64,000 nt of DNA from Thalassovita taeanensis (GTDB lineage Bacteria > Pseudomonadota > Alphaproteobacteria > Rhodobacterales > Rhodobacteraceae), in assembly GCF_900110775.1 (NCBI RefSeq), contig NZ_FOEP01000008.1, positions 1 to 64,000 of the forward strand, read 5' to 3'. How positions within the stretch are numbered: the first letter of the stretch is position 1; every line of letters begins with the position of its first letter. Shown here in pieces: positions 36,120-44,622 of this stretch. The notes below the pieces were generated by a model, which had not been told where the DNA came from, did not search any database, and saw nothing but the letters and a program-made list of their open reading frames with translations. Position numbers and translations under genes: made by a program.

Positions 36120-36335
36120 ACTCCTTTCAGGGTCTATTGCAATCTGCGCGGAGATCGCGGCCATCGTGCCGCTTCCATGCAAAAGCCCATCATGGCTGCC
36201 GACCCAGATGCAAAAGTTTCGTGCGATCTGACTGCACCTATCGTCGGCGTCGACAGCACTCTGGATGAAACTGCATTGGCCGTAGCGATCAGCGACGCGG
36301 GCTATGTCTCCGAGAAACTGGCTGAAGTTCGGTAG
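36120..36335 (+). pseudogene. Decayed CopZ-like heavy-metal-associated (HMA) domain
   Basis: The frame ending at 36335 reads FRVYCNLRGDRGHRAASMQ, then AADPDAKVSCDLTAPIVGVD and ETALAVAISDAGYVSEKL, which lines up along its whole length with a 65-70-aa CopZ-type HMA domain. In the metal loop, where CGHC is expected, codons 36156-36158 (CGC) and 36165-36167 (CGT) give R-G-H-R: each differs from a Cys codon by one T-to-C change. No start codon suits the usual HMA N-terminus. I read it as a copper chaperone gene that has lost its metal ligands and start. Confidence 0.65.
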
Positions 36336-36462
36336 CACAAGACGCGTCAGCAACGCTGCGCTGAGCGGGAGCGAGGTATTGGCTGTTCATATGTTTCTGA
36401 TATGCAACATTTTCTGACTGCAGTGGCCGTATCTCGCCTGTTTCAAAAAAAGCGACAAACCT

Positions 36463-36489
36463 TCCTGCGCAGGACGGATTGACTATACT
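36463..36489 (+). promoter_or_regulatory. Candidate promoter with palindrome TCCTGCGCAGGA
   Basis: A perfect 12-bp palindrome (36463-36474) sits just before a good -10-like TATACT (36484-36489), 25 bp upstream of the first gene of the copper block. A weak -35 overlaps the palindrome. Repressor or activator identity is unknown. Confidence 0.35.
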
Positions 36490-36513
36490 GCACAGGTATC
36501 CGATGTTCGCGGC

Positions 36514-36936
36514 ATGAGCTTTCGAGTTTTCATATCAAGCTGGTCAAGGGCGTTTACGTGCATTGCGTTTGCGCTGGCATTGGTATTGTCACCACCTTCT
36601 GCCGCTCACGCGGCGTCCGGCATGCATGACGGACATCAAGCCAAGTCTGTTGGTGTCGTTGGTGCTGCAGAGGCCCATCACACTGGAAGCGGTGCGCATC
36701 ACGCGCATGAGACGCTTAAGGTCGCAAGCGACATCGGCATGGCAGCGTCAGACAAGGATGGCAAAGAGCAACAAACCCAAGAGTGTTGCAACGGCATCTG
36801 TATTTCTGTCGTCTTCATCGAAGACACCAAGATCAGAGCAGAGCCGGTTGGTACAAGTGAATATGTCATTCTGGACGGTCAAACGTATTCGGTAGAAACA
36901 GCAGGGTTTCTTCGGCCCCCTCGATTCCTGATCTGA
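36514..36936 (+). CDS. Secreted His-rich protein with CCNGIC motif
   Basis: A 140-aa exported protein. The signal peptide covers about 1-33 (FALALVLSPPSAAHAA). The mature part has scattered His clusters (GMHDGHQ, EAHHTGSGAHHAHE), then ECCNGICISVVF and a short beta-rich tail. I know no named family; similar short proteins occur at the head of copper operons. It leads a plus-strand set of copper genes, 73 bp before a lipoprotein gene. Periplasmic copper binding is inferred from residue content and context. Confidence 0.7.
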   Translation: MSFRVFISSWSRAFTCIAFALALVLSPPSAAHAASGMHDGHQAKSVGVVGAAEAHHTGSGAHHAHETLKVASDIGMAASDKDGKEQQTQECCNGICISVVFIEDTKIRAEPVGTSEYVILDGQTYSVETAGFLRPPRFLI

Positions 36937-37009
36937 ACCGGCGCCCAAATCGGGTGTGAGCCTTGCGCAGATTCTGCGTGAGACAACGTTCACCAATCAG
37001 GTTACTTTC

Positions 37010-37231
37010 ATGAAAATTCATCTACTTATGGGGGCTTCGGCCCTCGGGCTTGGCGCATGCGCCTATGAGCCCACCCCGTTGCCGTCCGTCGCGACCCAAC
37101 AGGCCGTCGTCAACACGGCAGTTTCATCGCCGATCAGCTATCAGGACCCCTTGGCGGGCTACACCTATCGCGGCCCTACAGGTCCCCGCGACTGGCGTTC
37201 CGTCAATCAAGAACAGACGGAGGGCAACTGA
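37010..37231 (+). CDS. Small lipoprotein
   Basis: A 73-aa lipoprotein: signal MKIHLLMGASALGLGAC with lipobox LGAC, Cys at residue 17, followed by a Pro-rich mature chain ending YTYRGPTGPRDWRSVNQ. No domain is recognised. Its stop overlaps the TolC-family start (TGATG), so the two are coupled and the lipoprotein may assist assembly of the outer-membrane channel. It depends on the Lgt/LspA/Lnt pathway, all encoded in this window. Confidence 0.75.
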   Translation: MKIHLLMGASALGLGACAYEPTPLPSVATQQAVVNTAVSSPISYQDPLAGYTYRGPTGPRDWRSVNQEQTEGN

Positions 37232-38694
37232 TGCGAGTATCGAAGTTTCCGCTGGTTTTCGGCTTTCCGCTAATCTTGGGTGCCTGTGCTGCAGCTGTAC
37301 CGGGCATCTACACGGAACCAAAAGCTGGCTTCGCCAACATTTCCAGCCAGGTCACACCAGCCATCGGCAAACGGACAGCCTTCGCCGAAACCCAGGCCGA
37401 AAACGAGGCCTTGAAGAAGCAGGTGCACGCAATGGTGCACCGCAAGACCATTTCGGCGGACACCGCCGTTCAGGTCGCGCTTCTGAACAACAAAGGGTTG
37501 CAGGCGTCCTATGCGAACGTTGGCCTATCGGCCGCAGAGGCCTGGCAGCAATCGACGCCGGAAAACCCGATCGTGTCGATTGGTATACTGGGCATCGGTG
37601 CGCCCGAACTGGGTGCCTACAGGGCGATCGAGGGACTGATCCGGTCGAACGTGCTCGATGCCACCACTCGCAAGCAGCGTACGGCCATTGCAGACGCAAA
37701 CTTCCGGCAGGCTCAACTGAGCGCCGTGAACGACACACTCGCACTGGCCAATCAGACGCGGAAGGCATGGGTCGATGCCGTAGCCGCCTTCGAGGCTGTG
37801 AGTTATCTCCGCCGTGCGAAAGCGACGTCTGACGCCGGATCGGAATTGGCTATGAGGCTGGGTGAGACCGGCGCGCTCAACACAGCCGGGCAGGCCCGTG
37901 AACAGGCATTCAATGCCGAACTCGCCGGACAACTTGCCCAGGCACGCTTGAATGCTACCCGGTCCAAAGAGCAGCTGACCAGGCTCATGGGGCTGTGGGG
38001 CACCGAAGTCGACTATTATGTGCCCGATGCCCTTCCTGCGCTGCCGCGTTCCGTCGGCCGTGTGACTGACATCGAAGCGAAAGCATTGCGAAATCGGGTT
38101 GATCTGCGCGTTGCCAAACTTGGCCTGGAAGCACAGGCCAAGGCGTTTGGTCTGACTGATCAGACTCGCATTATCAGCGATCTCGAATTCATTGCCGGGT
38201 TCGAAGCGGAGCGGGAAATTGAGGACGGAGAAACGGAGACCGTGACCACCCCTCAGGTGGAGGTGGAGTTCGCAATCCCGATTTACGACACCGGGAAGGC
38301 ACGGATGCGCAAGGCGGAATTGTCGTACCTGCAAGCAGCTAACGTGCTGGCAGAAAGAGCCGTCAACGTGCGGTCCGAAGCGCGTGGTGCTGAAGCCTCC
38401 TATCACGCCGCGTATAAGATCGCCCGCCACTATCGCGACGTTCTGGTGCCGCTACGCACGACCGTCGAAGAAGAGGGGCTGCTGTCTTATAACGGCATGA
38501 TCACCAACACTTTCGAGCTGCTGACAGACGTGCGCGAGAAACTGGGCGCATCACTTGAAGCGGCAAACGCAAAACGCGAATTCTACATGGCACAGGCTGA
38601 TCTGACCGCTGCGATCTATGGCGGCGGCGAAGGCGGTGGCGGTGCTGGTGGAGAAGGCGCGACACTTGCCGCCGGTGGCGGCGCAGGACACTGA
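37231..38694 (+). CDS. TolC-family outer-membrane efflux lipoprotein
   Basis: A 487-aa outer-membrane channel subunit of the TolC/CusC type. The lipobox is ILGAC (Cys about 18). Two long helical repeats contain AAEAWQQSTPENPIVSIG and the second-half counterpart QVEVEFAIPIYDTGKARM, both typical. The C-terminus is a Gly-rich low-complexity tail (GGGEGGGGAGGEG). It probably serves as the outer-membrane part for the CusBA pump encoded by the converging operon, which has no channel gene of its own. Confidence 0.88.
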   Translation: MRVSKFPLVFGFPLILGACAAAVPGIYTEPKAGFANISSQVTPAIGKRTAFAETQAENEALKKQVHAMVHRKTISADTAVQVALLNNKGLQASYANVGLSAAEAWQQSTPENPIVSIGILGIGAPELGAYRAIEGLIRSNVLDATTRKQRTAIADANFRQAQLSAVNDTLALANQTRKAWVDAVAAFEAVSYLRRAKATSDAGSELAMRLGETGALNTAGQAREQAFNAELAGQLAQARLNATRSKEQLTRLMGLWGTEVDYYVPDALPALPRSVGRVTDIEAKALRNRVDLRVAKLGLEAQAKAFGLTDQTRIISDLEFIAGFEAEREIEDGETETVTTPQVEVEFAIPIYDTGKARMRKAELSYLQAANVLAERAVNVRSEARGAEASYHAAYKIARHYRDVLVPLRTTVEEEGLLSYNGMITNTFELLTDVREKLGASLEAANAKREFYMAQADLTAAIYGGGEGGGGAGGEGATLAAGGGAGH

Positions 38695-38705
38695 AAGGAA
38701 CTGAC

Positions 38706-40064
38706 ATGCTAAATAGACGTCAATTACTCGGAGCCGGTGCGGCAGGTGCAACGCTGGTATCTTCGAAAGCCTGGGGTCAAACCCTGAACATGGGCCTGCC
38801 CGAAGCTGCCCAAATGGATAGCGCAGCAACGGCGATCACGGCGCGTCCCAATTCCGGGCCGGACTACACACCTGTGGTCACATTGAACGGGTGGACCCTG
38901 CCGCACCGGATGAACAACGGGGTGAAAGAATTTCACCTCGTGGCCGAACCGGTAGAACGCGAGCTTGCCGACGGCATGATCGCGCATTTGTGGGGCTACA
39001 ACGGCCAATCCACCGGCCCGACGATCGAAGCAGTCGAAGGCGACCGGGTGCGCATCTACGTCACCAATAAGCTGCCGGAAGGCACAACGGTGCACTGGCA
39101 CGGGCTCATTCTTCCTTCAGGCATGGATGGGGTCTCCGGATTGAGCCATCCAAGCATCCCGCCGGGCAAAACCTTCGTCTACGAATTCGACTTGGTGAAG
39201 TCCGGAACGTTCATGTACCACCCCCACGGCGATGAAATGACCCAGATGGCGATGGGGATGATGGGCATGTTCGTTGTCCACCCCAAGGATCCCACATTCA
39301 TGCCGGTGGATCGTGATTTCCTGATCATGCTGAATGCTTTCGACATCGATCCGGGTACCTATGTACCCCGCATCATGACGATGACGGATTTCAACCTTTG
39401 GACCTGGAACAGCCGGATCTTCCCCGACATCGATCCGCTGGTCGTGAACAAGGGCGACCGGGTGCGAGTACGGGTTGGGAACCTTACGATGACGAACCAC
39501 CCGATCCATATGCACGGCTATGACTTCAAGGTCACCTGCACGGATGGCGGCTGGGTGCCGCCTGAAGCACAGTGGCCGGAGGTCAGCATCGACATTCCCG
39601 TAGGTGCGATGCGCGCCTACGAATTCGTCGCCGATCATCTGGGAGATTGGGCGATCCATTGCCACAAATCGCACCATACGATGAACGCCATGGGCCATGA
39701 CGTGCCGACGTTCATCGGGGTGAACAAGAAGCCGCTGACCCAGAAGATCCGTCAATTCCAGCCGGAATACATGCCGATGGGCATGTCCGGCATGGGGGAC
39801 ATGGCAAAAATGGAAATGCCGCTACCCGACAATACCATCCCGATGATGACGGGTTGGGGCCCGTACGGACCCATCGAGATGGGCGGCATGTTTTCGGTCG
39901 TGAAGGTGCGGGACGGTATCGACGCGGACGATTACTCCGATCCCGGCTGGTACGAGAACCCTCCGGGCGAGATGGCCTACGAATGGACTGGCGAATTACC
40001 CGACTTTGCCTCCAACAACAGCCCCAAGACCATTCTCACACCGAAACCAACCTCGAAGGGCTGA
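38706..40064 (+). CDS. copA: Multicopper oxidase (CopA/CueO-type)
   Basis: A 452-aa periplasmic multicopper oxidase, likely oxidising Cu(I). The Tat signal is NRRQLLGAGAAGATLVSS. Copper ligands: H130-W-H132-G, H172-P-H174, H265-P-I-H268-M-H270-G and H318-C319-H320-x3-H324-x4-M329, giving complete T1, T2 and T3 sites. Residues 176-190 and 359-378 are Met-rich, as in CueO/PcoA. It follows the TolC gene by 11 bp (AAAGGAAC before ATG) and precedes a cupredoxin fusion. It is shorter than classical CopA (about 600 aa). Confidence 0.93.
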   Translation: MLNRRQLLGAGAAGATLVSSKAWGQTLNMGLPEAAQMDSAATAITARPNSGPDYTPVVTLNGWTLPHRMNNGVKEFHLVAEPVERELADGMIAHLWGYNGQSTGPTIEAVEGDRVRIYVTNKLPEGTTVHWHGLILPSGMDGVSGLSHPSIPPGKTFVYEFDLVKSGTFMYHPHGDEMTQMAMGMMGMFVVHPKDPTFMPVDRDFLIMLNAFDIDPGTYVPRIMTMTDFNLWTWNSRIFPDIDPLVVNKGDRVRVRVGNLTMTNHPIHMHGYDFKVTCTDGGWVPPEAQWPEVSIDIPVGAMRAYEFVADHLGDWAIHCHKSHHTMNAMGHDVPTFIGVNKKPLTQKIRQFQPEYMPMGMSGMGDMAKMEMPLPDNTIPMMTGWGPYGPIEMGGMFSVVKVRDGIDADDYSDPGWYENPPGEMAYEWTGELPDFASNNSPKTILTPKPTSKG

Positions 40065-40110
40065 GCGGCCCTTCGTCATCTCCAACCAAACCAACCTACA
40101 GGACAATAAA

Positions 40111-40827
40111 ATGAGAAATCTTCTTTTGACGACAAGCTTCGCGATCGCGCTATCAGCACCGGCCTTTGCTGCAGGTACACACGACGGCGGACATGGGGAG
40201 ACCAAGCCAGCCGCAATGATGGTCGGCATGCCGGGTGACGCCGCCAAGGTTGACCGCACAATCGACGTCACTTTGCTCGAAAACGATGATGGCCAGATGC
40301 TGATCGAGAGTGAGCCGATGGATATCAAAGAGGGCGAAACCATCCGCTTCAACATCACCAACAAGGGCGAGCTGGAGCATGAATTTGTCCTCGACACGGT
40401 AGAGCGTAATGCCGAGCATAAGATCGAAATGGCCAAGATGGACATGGAACATGACGATCCGAACCGTATCCGTCTCGATGCGGGCGCTTCGGGCGAGGTT
40501 GTCTGGACTTTCGCAAATTCTGGCAGATTCGAAGCGGCATGCTTGATCGCCGGCCACTACGAATCCGGCATGCACCGTGAGGTCGCAGTAGGTGACCAGA
40601 TGGCTCAGGCTGACGTGGAATACACGAGCGGCACCATCAAGAAAATCGACGCCAAGGCCGGCAAGGTTACAATCATCCACGGGCCGTTGGTCACACTCGA
40701 CATGCCCGCCATGACCATGGTGTTTCGCGCGGACGAGACGATGATCGCGAACATGTCGGAAGGTCAGGACATCGAATTCGTCGCTGACCGGGTCAAGGGC
40801 AAACTCACTGTCACACAGATCAAGTGA
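40111..40827 (+). CDS. Cupredoxin-CusF fusion, periplasmic copper protein
   Basis: A 238-aa exported protein with signal MRNLLLTTSFAIALSAPAFA. Residues 45-165 form a plastocyanin-like cupredoxin with ligands in HEFVL and the ACLIAGHYESGM loop (Cys, His, Met). Residues about 172-238 form a CusF-like domain: GTIKKIDAKAGKVTIIHGP then LDMPAMTMVFRA, with the Met/Trp-like site partly kept (MPAMTM). Separate proteins in most bacteria are joined here. A strong hairpin follows at 40839. Confidence 0.88.
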   Translation: MRNLLLTTSFAIALSAPAFAAGTHDGGHGETKPAAMMVGMPGDAAKVDRTIDVTLLENDDGQMLIESEPMDIKEGETIRFNITNKGELEHEFVLDTVERNAEHKIEMAKMDMEHDDPNRIRLDAGASGEVVWTFANSGRFEAACLIAGHYESGMHREVAVGDQMAQADVEYTSGTIKKIDAKAGKVTIIHGPLVTLDMPAMTMVFRADETMIANMSEGQDIEFVADRVKGKLTVTQIK

Positions 40828-40838
40828 TGAAAATCCAT

Positions 40839-40864
40839 GGGGCCAGGGCAAACGCCTTGGCCCC
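40839..40864 (+). terminator. GGGGCCA...TGGCCCC hairpin
   Basis: GGGGCCA and TGGCCCC flank an inner GGC-AAAC-GCC with one G-T pair, making an 11-bp stem with a 4-nt loop, 11 nt after the cupredoxin-CusF stop. The following sequence is only weakly T-rich, so partial termination is likely. Confidence 0.6.
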
Positions 40865-40934
40865 ATCGCTTTGAGGCTTGGCCCGAGCAAGCAAGAAGAT
40901 CCCAAAAAATCAAGCGCTACGGAGGTAGCCGAGC

Positions 40935-41468
40935 ATGACGAATTTCCTGAGAACCTGCACCATCGCCCTTGCGCTCGTCCTTCCGGCTTTTTCAGTGGGC
41001 GCTTCCAGTGGCAAGGGCCAGCAGCCTCACGCGCGTGCATTCGAAGTGCCTGGCCATGATCCGATCGGGAAACCCGGTGATGGCTCCTCAATCGACACGA
41101 CGATTGAATTGTCCATCAGGGAGACAGAAAGCGGCTACATGCTTTTCGAGCCGGACGCACTCCACATCGAGAGCGGTTCAGTTATCCGCTTTTTGATCAG
41201 CAATCTGGGCGGACTGGATCACGAGTTTTTTCTCGGCTCCTTTAACGAGGTTGCAGAACACCAGCAGTGGATGCGCGAACATCCCGATATGCAACATGAC
41301 AACGCCAATTCAGTTTCGATCCCTAGTGGACAAAATGCCGAGTTGATCTGGGAGTTCTCCGATATGACCAACCTGGAGTTCGTATGCTTGATCCCCGGCC
41401 ACCGGGAAGCGGGCATGTGGGGCGTCATCATCGTGCACGATCACCTTGCGCCGAAATCCAAGGGCTAG
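40935..41468 (+). CDS. Cupredoxin-family periplasmic protein
   Basis: A 177-aa exported protein with a signal peptide ending about residue 26 (FSVGAS). The mature chain parallels the cupredoxin half of the gene before it: HEFFLGSFNEVAEHQQWM and the copper loop VCLIPGHREAGMWG (Cys, His, Met). It lacks the CusF domain. A GGAGG site precedes the ATG. It is coupled to the NBD-less ABC protein 8 bp downstream. Probably a paralogue of the preceding gene formed by local duplication. Confidence 0.88.
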   Translation: MTNFLRTCTIALALVLPAFSVGASSGKGQQPHARAFEVPGHDPIGKPGDGSSIDTTIELSIRETESGYMLFEPDALHIESGSVIRFLISNLGGLDHEFFLGSFNEVAEHQQWMREHPDMQHDNANSVSIPSGQNAELIWEFSDMTNLEFVCLIPGHREAGMWGVIIVHDHLAPKSKG

Positions 41469-41476
41469 ACTTTTCA

Positions 41477-42781
41477 ATGTCACTCTTGGACAGGTATCAC
41501 CTGCTTGTACACGACGTAGCTGCCGCCTTTGGGTACGACTACAACGATGCCACGCCAGACTGGGTGCATCCGTTCATTCATCTCATACTGGTCTTGGCCC
41601 CCGCGCTGCTGATCACCGTTGGCTCATATCTTGCTATTCGCGGCATTCTGAAGCTTTGGAAGTACCGCAGCACGCCGGCGTTACACACAGAGCCCATACG
41701 AGGGCTTGAAAAAAGTCTTTTCAAGACTGTCTTGCGCTACTCCAGAAGTCAGCAGGCATTGATGATATTGGTTAGCCTCATCGCAATGCCTATACTCTAT
41801 CTGACTTTAGAACTGCCAAAACAGATCGTAAACAACGCTCTGGATTCAGGCCGTTTCCCGATTGCCATTTTGGGACAAGACCTCGATCAGGTCGTTTTCC
41901 TCATGCTGCTTTGCGGTCTTTACCTTCTGGCGATCATCCTGAACGGGCTAAACAAATATGGCCTTAATGTCTTCAAAGGGTATGTCGCTGAGCGTTTTCT
42001 GCGGCGCTTCCGCCTGCTGGTCTATCGGCACTGGCGCAGCGATCCAGACGCTCGAAACCAGAGCGAAATCATCCCTATTCTCGCACAGGAAGTTGAGCCC
42101 ATAGGTGGCTTTGCTGCAGATGTCCTTGCGCTACCAATCCTGCAAGGCGGTACGCTTCTGACGATCCTGTCTTTCATGTTCGTTCAGGACCCTGTGTTGG
42201 GTGCCGCCGCACTGACGGTGCTGCCAATTCAACTCGTGCTGCTGCCCAAGCTACAACGCCGGGTCAACGCCCTTTCACGCACAAGGATCAGGGAAGTCCG
42301 ACAACTTGGCAGGCAGCTCAGCGATCAGTTGCGCGAACGACAGGTCAATCCGGCCGGGCTGCTGCCAGTGAGTACAAGTTTTAGAGAGCTTGAGCGCGTG
42401 CGCAGGAAGATTTTCCGTCTGAAGTTCTTCATCAAGGCCCTCAACAATTTTCTGACCGCGCTGACGCCCTTCCTGTTCTACTCTTTGGGTGGATATTTTG
42501 TCATCGAAGGTCGCATTACACTCGGCGCGCTGGTGGCCGTCCTGGCAGCACACAAGGACTTCTCGGCACCGCTGAAAGAGCTCTTCAATTACTATCAGAC
42601 GCTGGAAGACACGCGGATCCGGTATCAGGAAATCATGGCCTTTTTAAACAAATCGATTCAGCCATTGGGGCATGCTCAGCCAGACAACACTGCGCCACAA
42701 GAGGCTGGCCAATTCGAGCGATCCAAGCAGAGATACCCAGCTCTTTCTTTGGTAGGGCAGGGGGCCATAGCAACATCATGA
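41477..42781 (+). CDS. ABC-exporter membrane domain without an ATPase
   Basis: A 434-aa protein with the type IV ABC exporter membrane fold: six spans (e.g. ALLITVGSYLAIRGILKLW, ALMILVSLIAMPILYLTLELP, LGAAALTVLPIQLVLLPKLQR) and the GGYFVIEGRITLGALVAVL stretch that normally precedes the ATP-binding domain. Sequence stops about 40 residues later with no Walker A, signature or Walker B motif. The next gene starts in its stop codon (ATGA), so the short form is built into the operon, not a recent break. No separate ATPase gene is in the window. Function is unknown; a copper-linked membrane scaffold or a partner of a distant ATPase is conceivable. Confidence 0.8.
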   Translation: MSLLDRYHLLVHDVAAAFGYDYNDATPDWVHPFIHLILVLAPALLITVGSYLAIRGILKLWKYRSTPALHTEPIRGLEKSLFKTVLRYSRSQQALMILVSLIAMPILYLTLELPKQIVNNALDSGRFPIAILGQDLDQVVFLMLLCGLYLLAIILNGLNKYGLNVFKGYVAERFLRRFRLLVYRHWRSDPDARNQSEIIPILAQEVEPIGGFAADVLALPILQGGTLLTILSFMFVQDPVLGAAALTVLPIQLVLLPKLQRRVNALSRTRIREVRQLGRQLSDQLRERQVNPAGLLPVSTSFRELERVRRKIFRLKFFIKALNNFLTALTPFLFYSLGGYFVIEGRITLGALVAVLAAHKDFSAPLKELFNYYQTLEDTRIRYQEIMAFLNKSIQPLGHAQPDNTAPQEAGQFERSKQRYPALSLVGQGAIATS

Positions 42782-43236
42782 AGGAGTTTGATGGGATGAA
42801 ATGGGCAGCGATATTCTTTGCTTTGATCGCCGTTGCTTCAGCAGGCTGGTACATCATGCAGCCGGATTACTCTCAAACGGGTACGCAGACGGATGAGGGC
42901 GTCGCGCTTCCCGCAGGCGCGCTTGTAACTGTCACGCTACCAGCAAGTTTTACAGAGCAGGAGCAAATCGGCGCAGGCGCTTATGATGCGGTCTGTGCCG
43001 TGTGCCACGGCCTGAACGGGCAAGGCCGGGATGGCGTTGCTCCACCGCTTGTTCACAAGATTTACGAACCGAGCCATCACAGCGACATGGCGTTTGTCCT
43101 CGCGGCGCAAAATGGAGTGCGGGCGCATCATTGGAAATTTGGAAACATGCCAGCGGTTGAAGGCGTGACGCGATCAGAGATCCTTGCTATCGTGACGTAT
43201 ATTCGAGCATTGCAGCGTGCCAATGGGATCAATTAA
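42778..43236 (+). CDS. Cytochrome c, membrane-anchored
   Basis: A 152-aa class I c-type cytochrome with an N-terminal anchor (MKWAAIFFALIAVASAGWYIM) and one heme motif CAVCH, with a distal Met in GNMPAVEG. ATGA overlap couples it to the NBD-less ABC protein. It could accept electrons from the multicopper oxidase pathway or pass them to an oxidase; no oxidase is encoded here. Periplasmic domain. Confidence 0.9.
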   Translation: MKEFDGMKWAAIFFALIAVASAGWYIMQPDYSQTGTQTDEGVALPAGALVTVTLPASFTEQEQIGAGAYDAVCAVCHGLNGQGRDGVAPPLVHKIYEPSHHSDMAFVLAAQNGVRAHHWKFGNMPAVEGVTRSEILAIVTYIRALQRANGIN

Positions 43237-43330
43237 GCCGTTTCGACAGATAAGAGGGTGGAGTTTGGTTCGCGGTCAACGACTACTAGGTTCGCCGCGA
43301 CATGGCCACAACTGGCGGAAGAACGTTTTC

Positions 43331-44572
43331 ATGAGTAAATGTCTTTTTGCGTCCATATTGAGTATTGGTGCATTTTTCAGTTCTTTCACCGCAACATATG
43401 CCGAGGAAACCGACCTCTTCAGATTGACCGACCGCGCAGCCCCGGTCGGCATCGGTGCCCGTGAGCCATCACTTGCAACCTTGCCGGATGGCCGGGTCGT
43501 ATTGAGTTGGACAGAAGAAAACGGAGCCGAAGCGGAAGTTCGCATGGCCATCCTTGATGGCAGCGAGTGGTCGGACGCTCGCACAATTCATAAATCGTCA
43601 AAGATTTACATCAACTGGGCCGATTTTCCATCGGTAGCGGTGCTGGCTGATGGCGGCCTGGCGGCACAATGGCTTAAACTGAATGGGGAGGGTGATTACC
43701 AATATGACGTCAATATCGCTTTTTCTAAAGATGAAGGCAGAAGCTGGACGGAACCGCTTGTTCCCCATGATGACAGATCACAACGCGAGCACGGTTTTGT
43801 TTCGTTGGTTCCCGATCAGTTTGGCGGGTTGACGGCGCTGTGGCTGGATGGCCGGGAGTATGACAGTCAAACAGAAGGCGAAAACTTCGAGAATGCGATG
43901 CAGCTGCGCGCACGACAGATCAACTCTGACGGAACGATGAAGCCAGAAAGCCTGTTGGACGCGCGCGCTTGTACTTGTTGTCAGACGTCCGCAGCGCGGA
44001 CCGCTTCGGGCGATATCGTGGCGGTCTATCGTGATCGAACCGCCGATGAAATCCGCGACATTTCGATTGTTCGATCTACCGGAGGGGACTGGACGCAACC
44101 CCTCACTGTTCACGACGACGGATGGGAAATTGCCGGCTGCCCCGTAAATGGCCCAGCTGTTGATAAGATGGACGACAAGGTGTCCGTCATCTGGTTCACT
44201 GCAGCTGAGAATAAACCGGAGGTTTATATCGCGTTTTCGGACGATGGCGGCGCGCAGTTTGACGAACCGCTCCGCATTGACCTCGGCACAGCCGCGGGAC
44301 GGGTGGATGTTCTGCAAATGCCGGATGGAAGCGCATTGGCGCTCTGGATTGAATATGTGGGAGGCGGTGAAGCGATCGTCATGTGCCACATATCGCGAAG
44401 TACCGGATGCGCAGCGCCTCAGGCGCTCCATATCAATCGGGGCGGCGGATCGATCGGTTTTCCCCGAATGGCGCGCGGAGACGCCAATACGTTTGTGGCC
44501 TGGACGCAGCCGACCGGCGGCGGGGATGGGGACACTACAATCCGCATGGTCGAAGTCGCGGTGACTCCATAG
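43331..44572 (+). CDS. Secreted BNR-repeat (sialidase-fold) protein
   Basis: A 413-aa exported protein with signal peptide to about residue 23 (FTATYAEE). The body is a six-bladed-propeller-type BNR/Asp-box fold: SKDEGRSWTEPL, SDDGGAQFDEPL and similar repeats. It is often labelled exo-alpha-sialidase, but the sialidase Arg triad is not evident. A conserved ACTCCQTSAA block supplies four Cys. It lies 94 bp after the cytochrome c gene, last in the copper block; a propeller that binds copper or an electron partner is possible. Confidence 0.75.
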   Translation: MSKCLFASILSIGAFFSSFTATYAEETDLFRLTDRAAPVGIGAREPSLATLPDGRVVLSWTEENGAEAEVRMAILDGSEWSDARTIHKSSKIYINWADFPSVAVLADGGLAAQWLKLNGEGDYQYDVNIAFSKDEGRSWTEPLVPHDDRSQREHGFVSLVPDQFGGLTALWLDGREYDSQTEGENFENAMQLRARQINSDGTMKPESLLDARACTCCQTSAARTASGDIVAVYRDRTADEIRDISIVRSTGGDWTQPLTVHDDGWEIAGCPVNGPAVDKMDDKVSVIWFTAAENKPEVYIAFSDDGGAQFDEPLRIDLGTAAGRVDVLQMPDGSALALWIEYVGGGEAIVMCHISRSTGCAAPQALHINRGGGSIGFPRMARGDANTFVAWTQPTGGGDGDTTIRMVEVAVTP

Positions 44573-44622
44573 GTTTCGAGCATACATCTCAATATCCTAT
44601 TGCTTGCTTGACGCCGTTGCCC

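Noticed and set aside
36021-36353. 110-aa minus-strand frame opposite the decayed CopZ gene
   Set aside because: The plus frame aligns with an HMA domain; the minus frame shows no motif.
37050-37832. 260-aa plus-strand frame across the small lipoprotein and TolC genes
   Set aside because: It crosses two real genes in another frame and has no domain.
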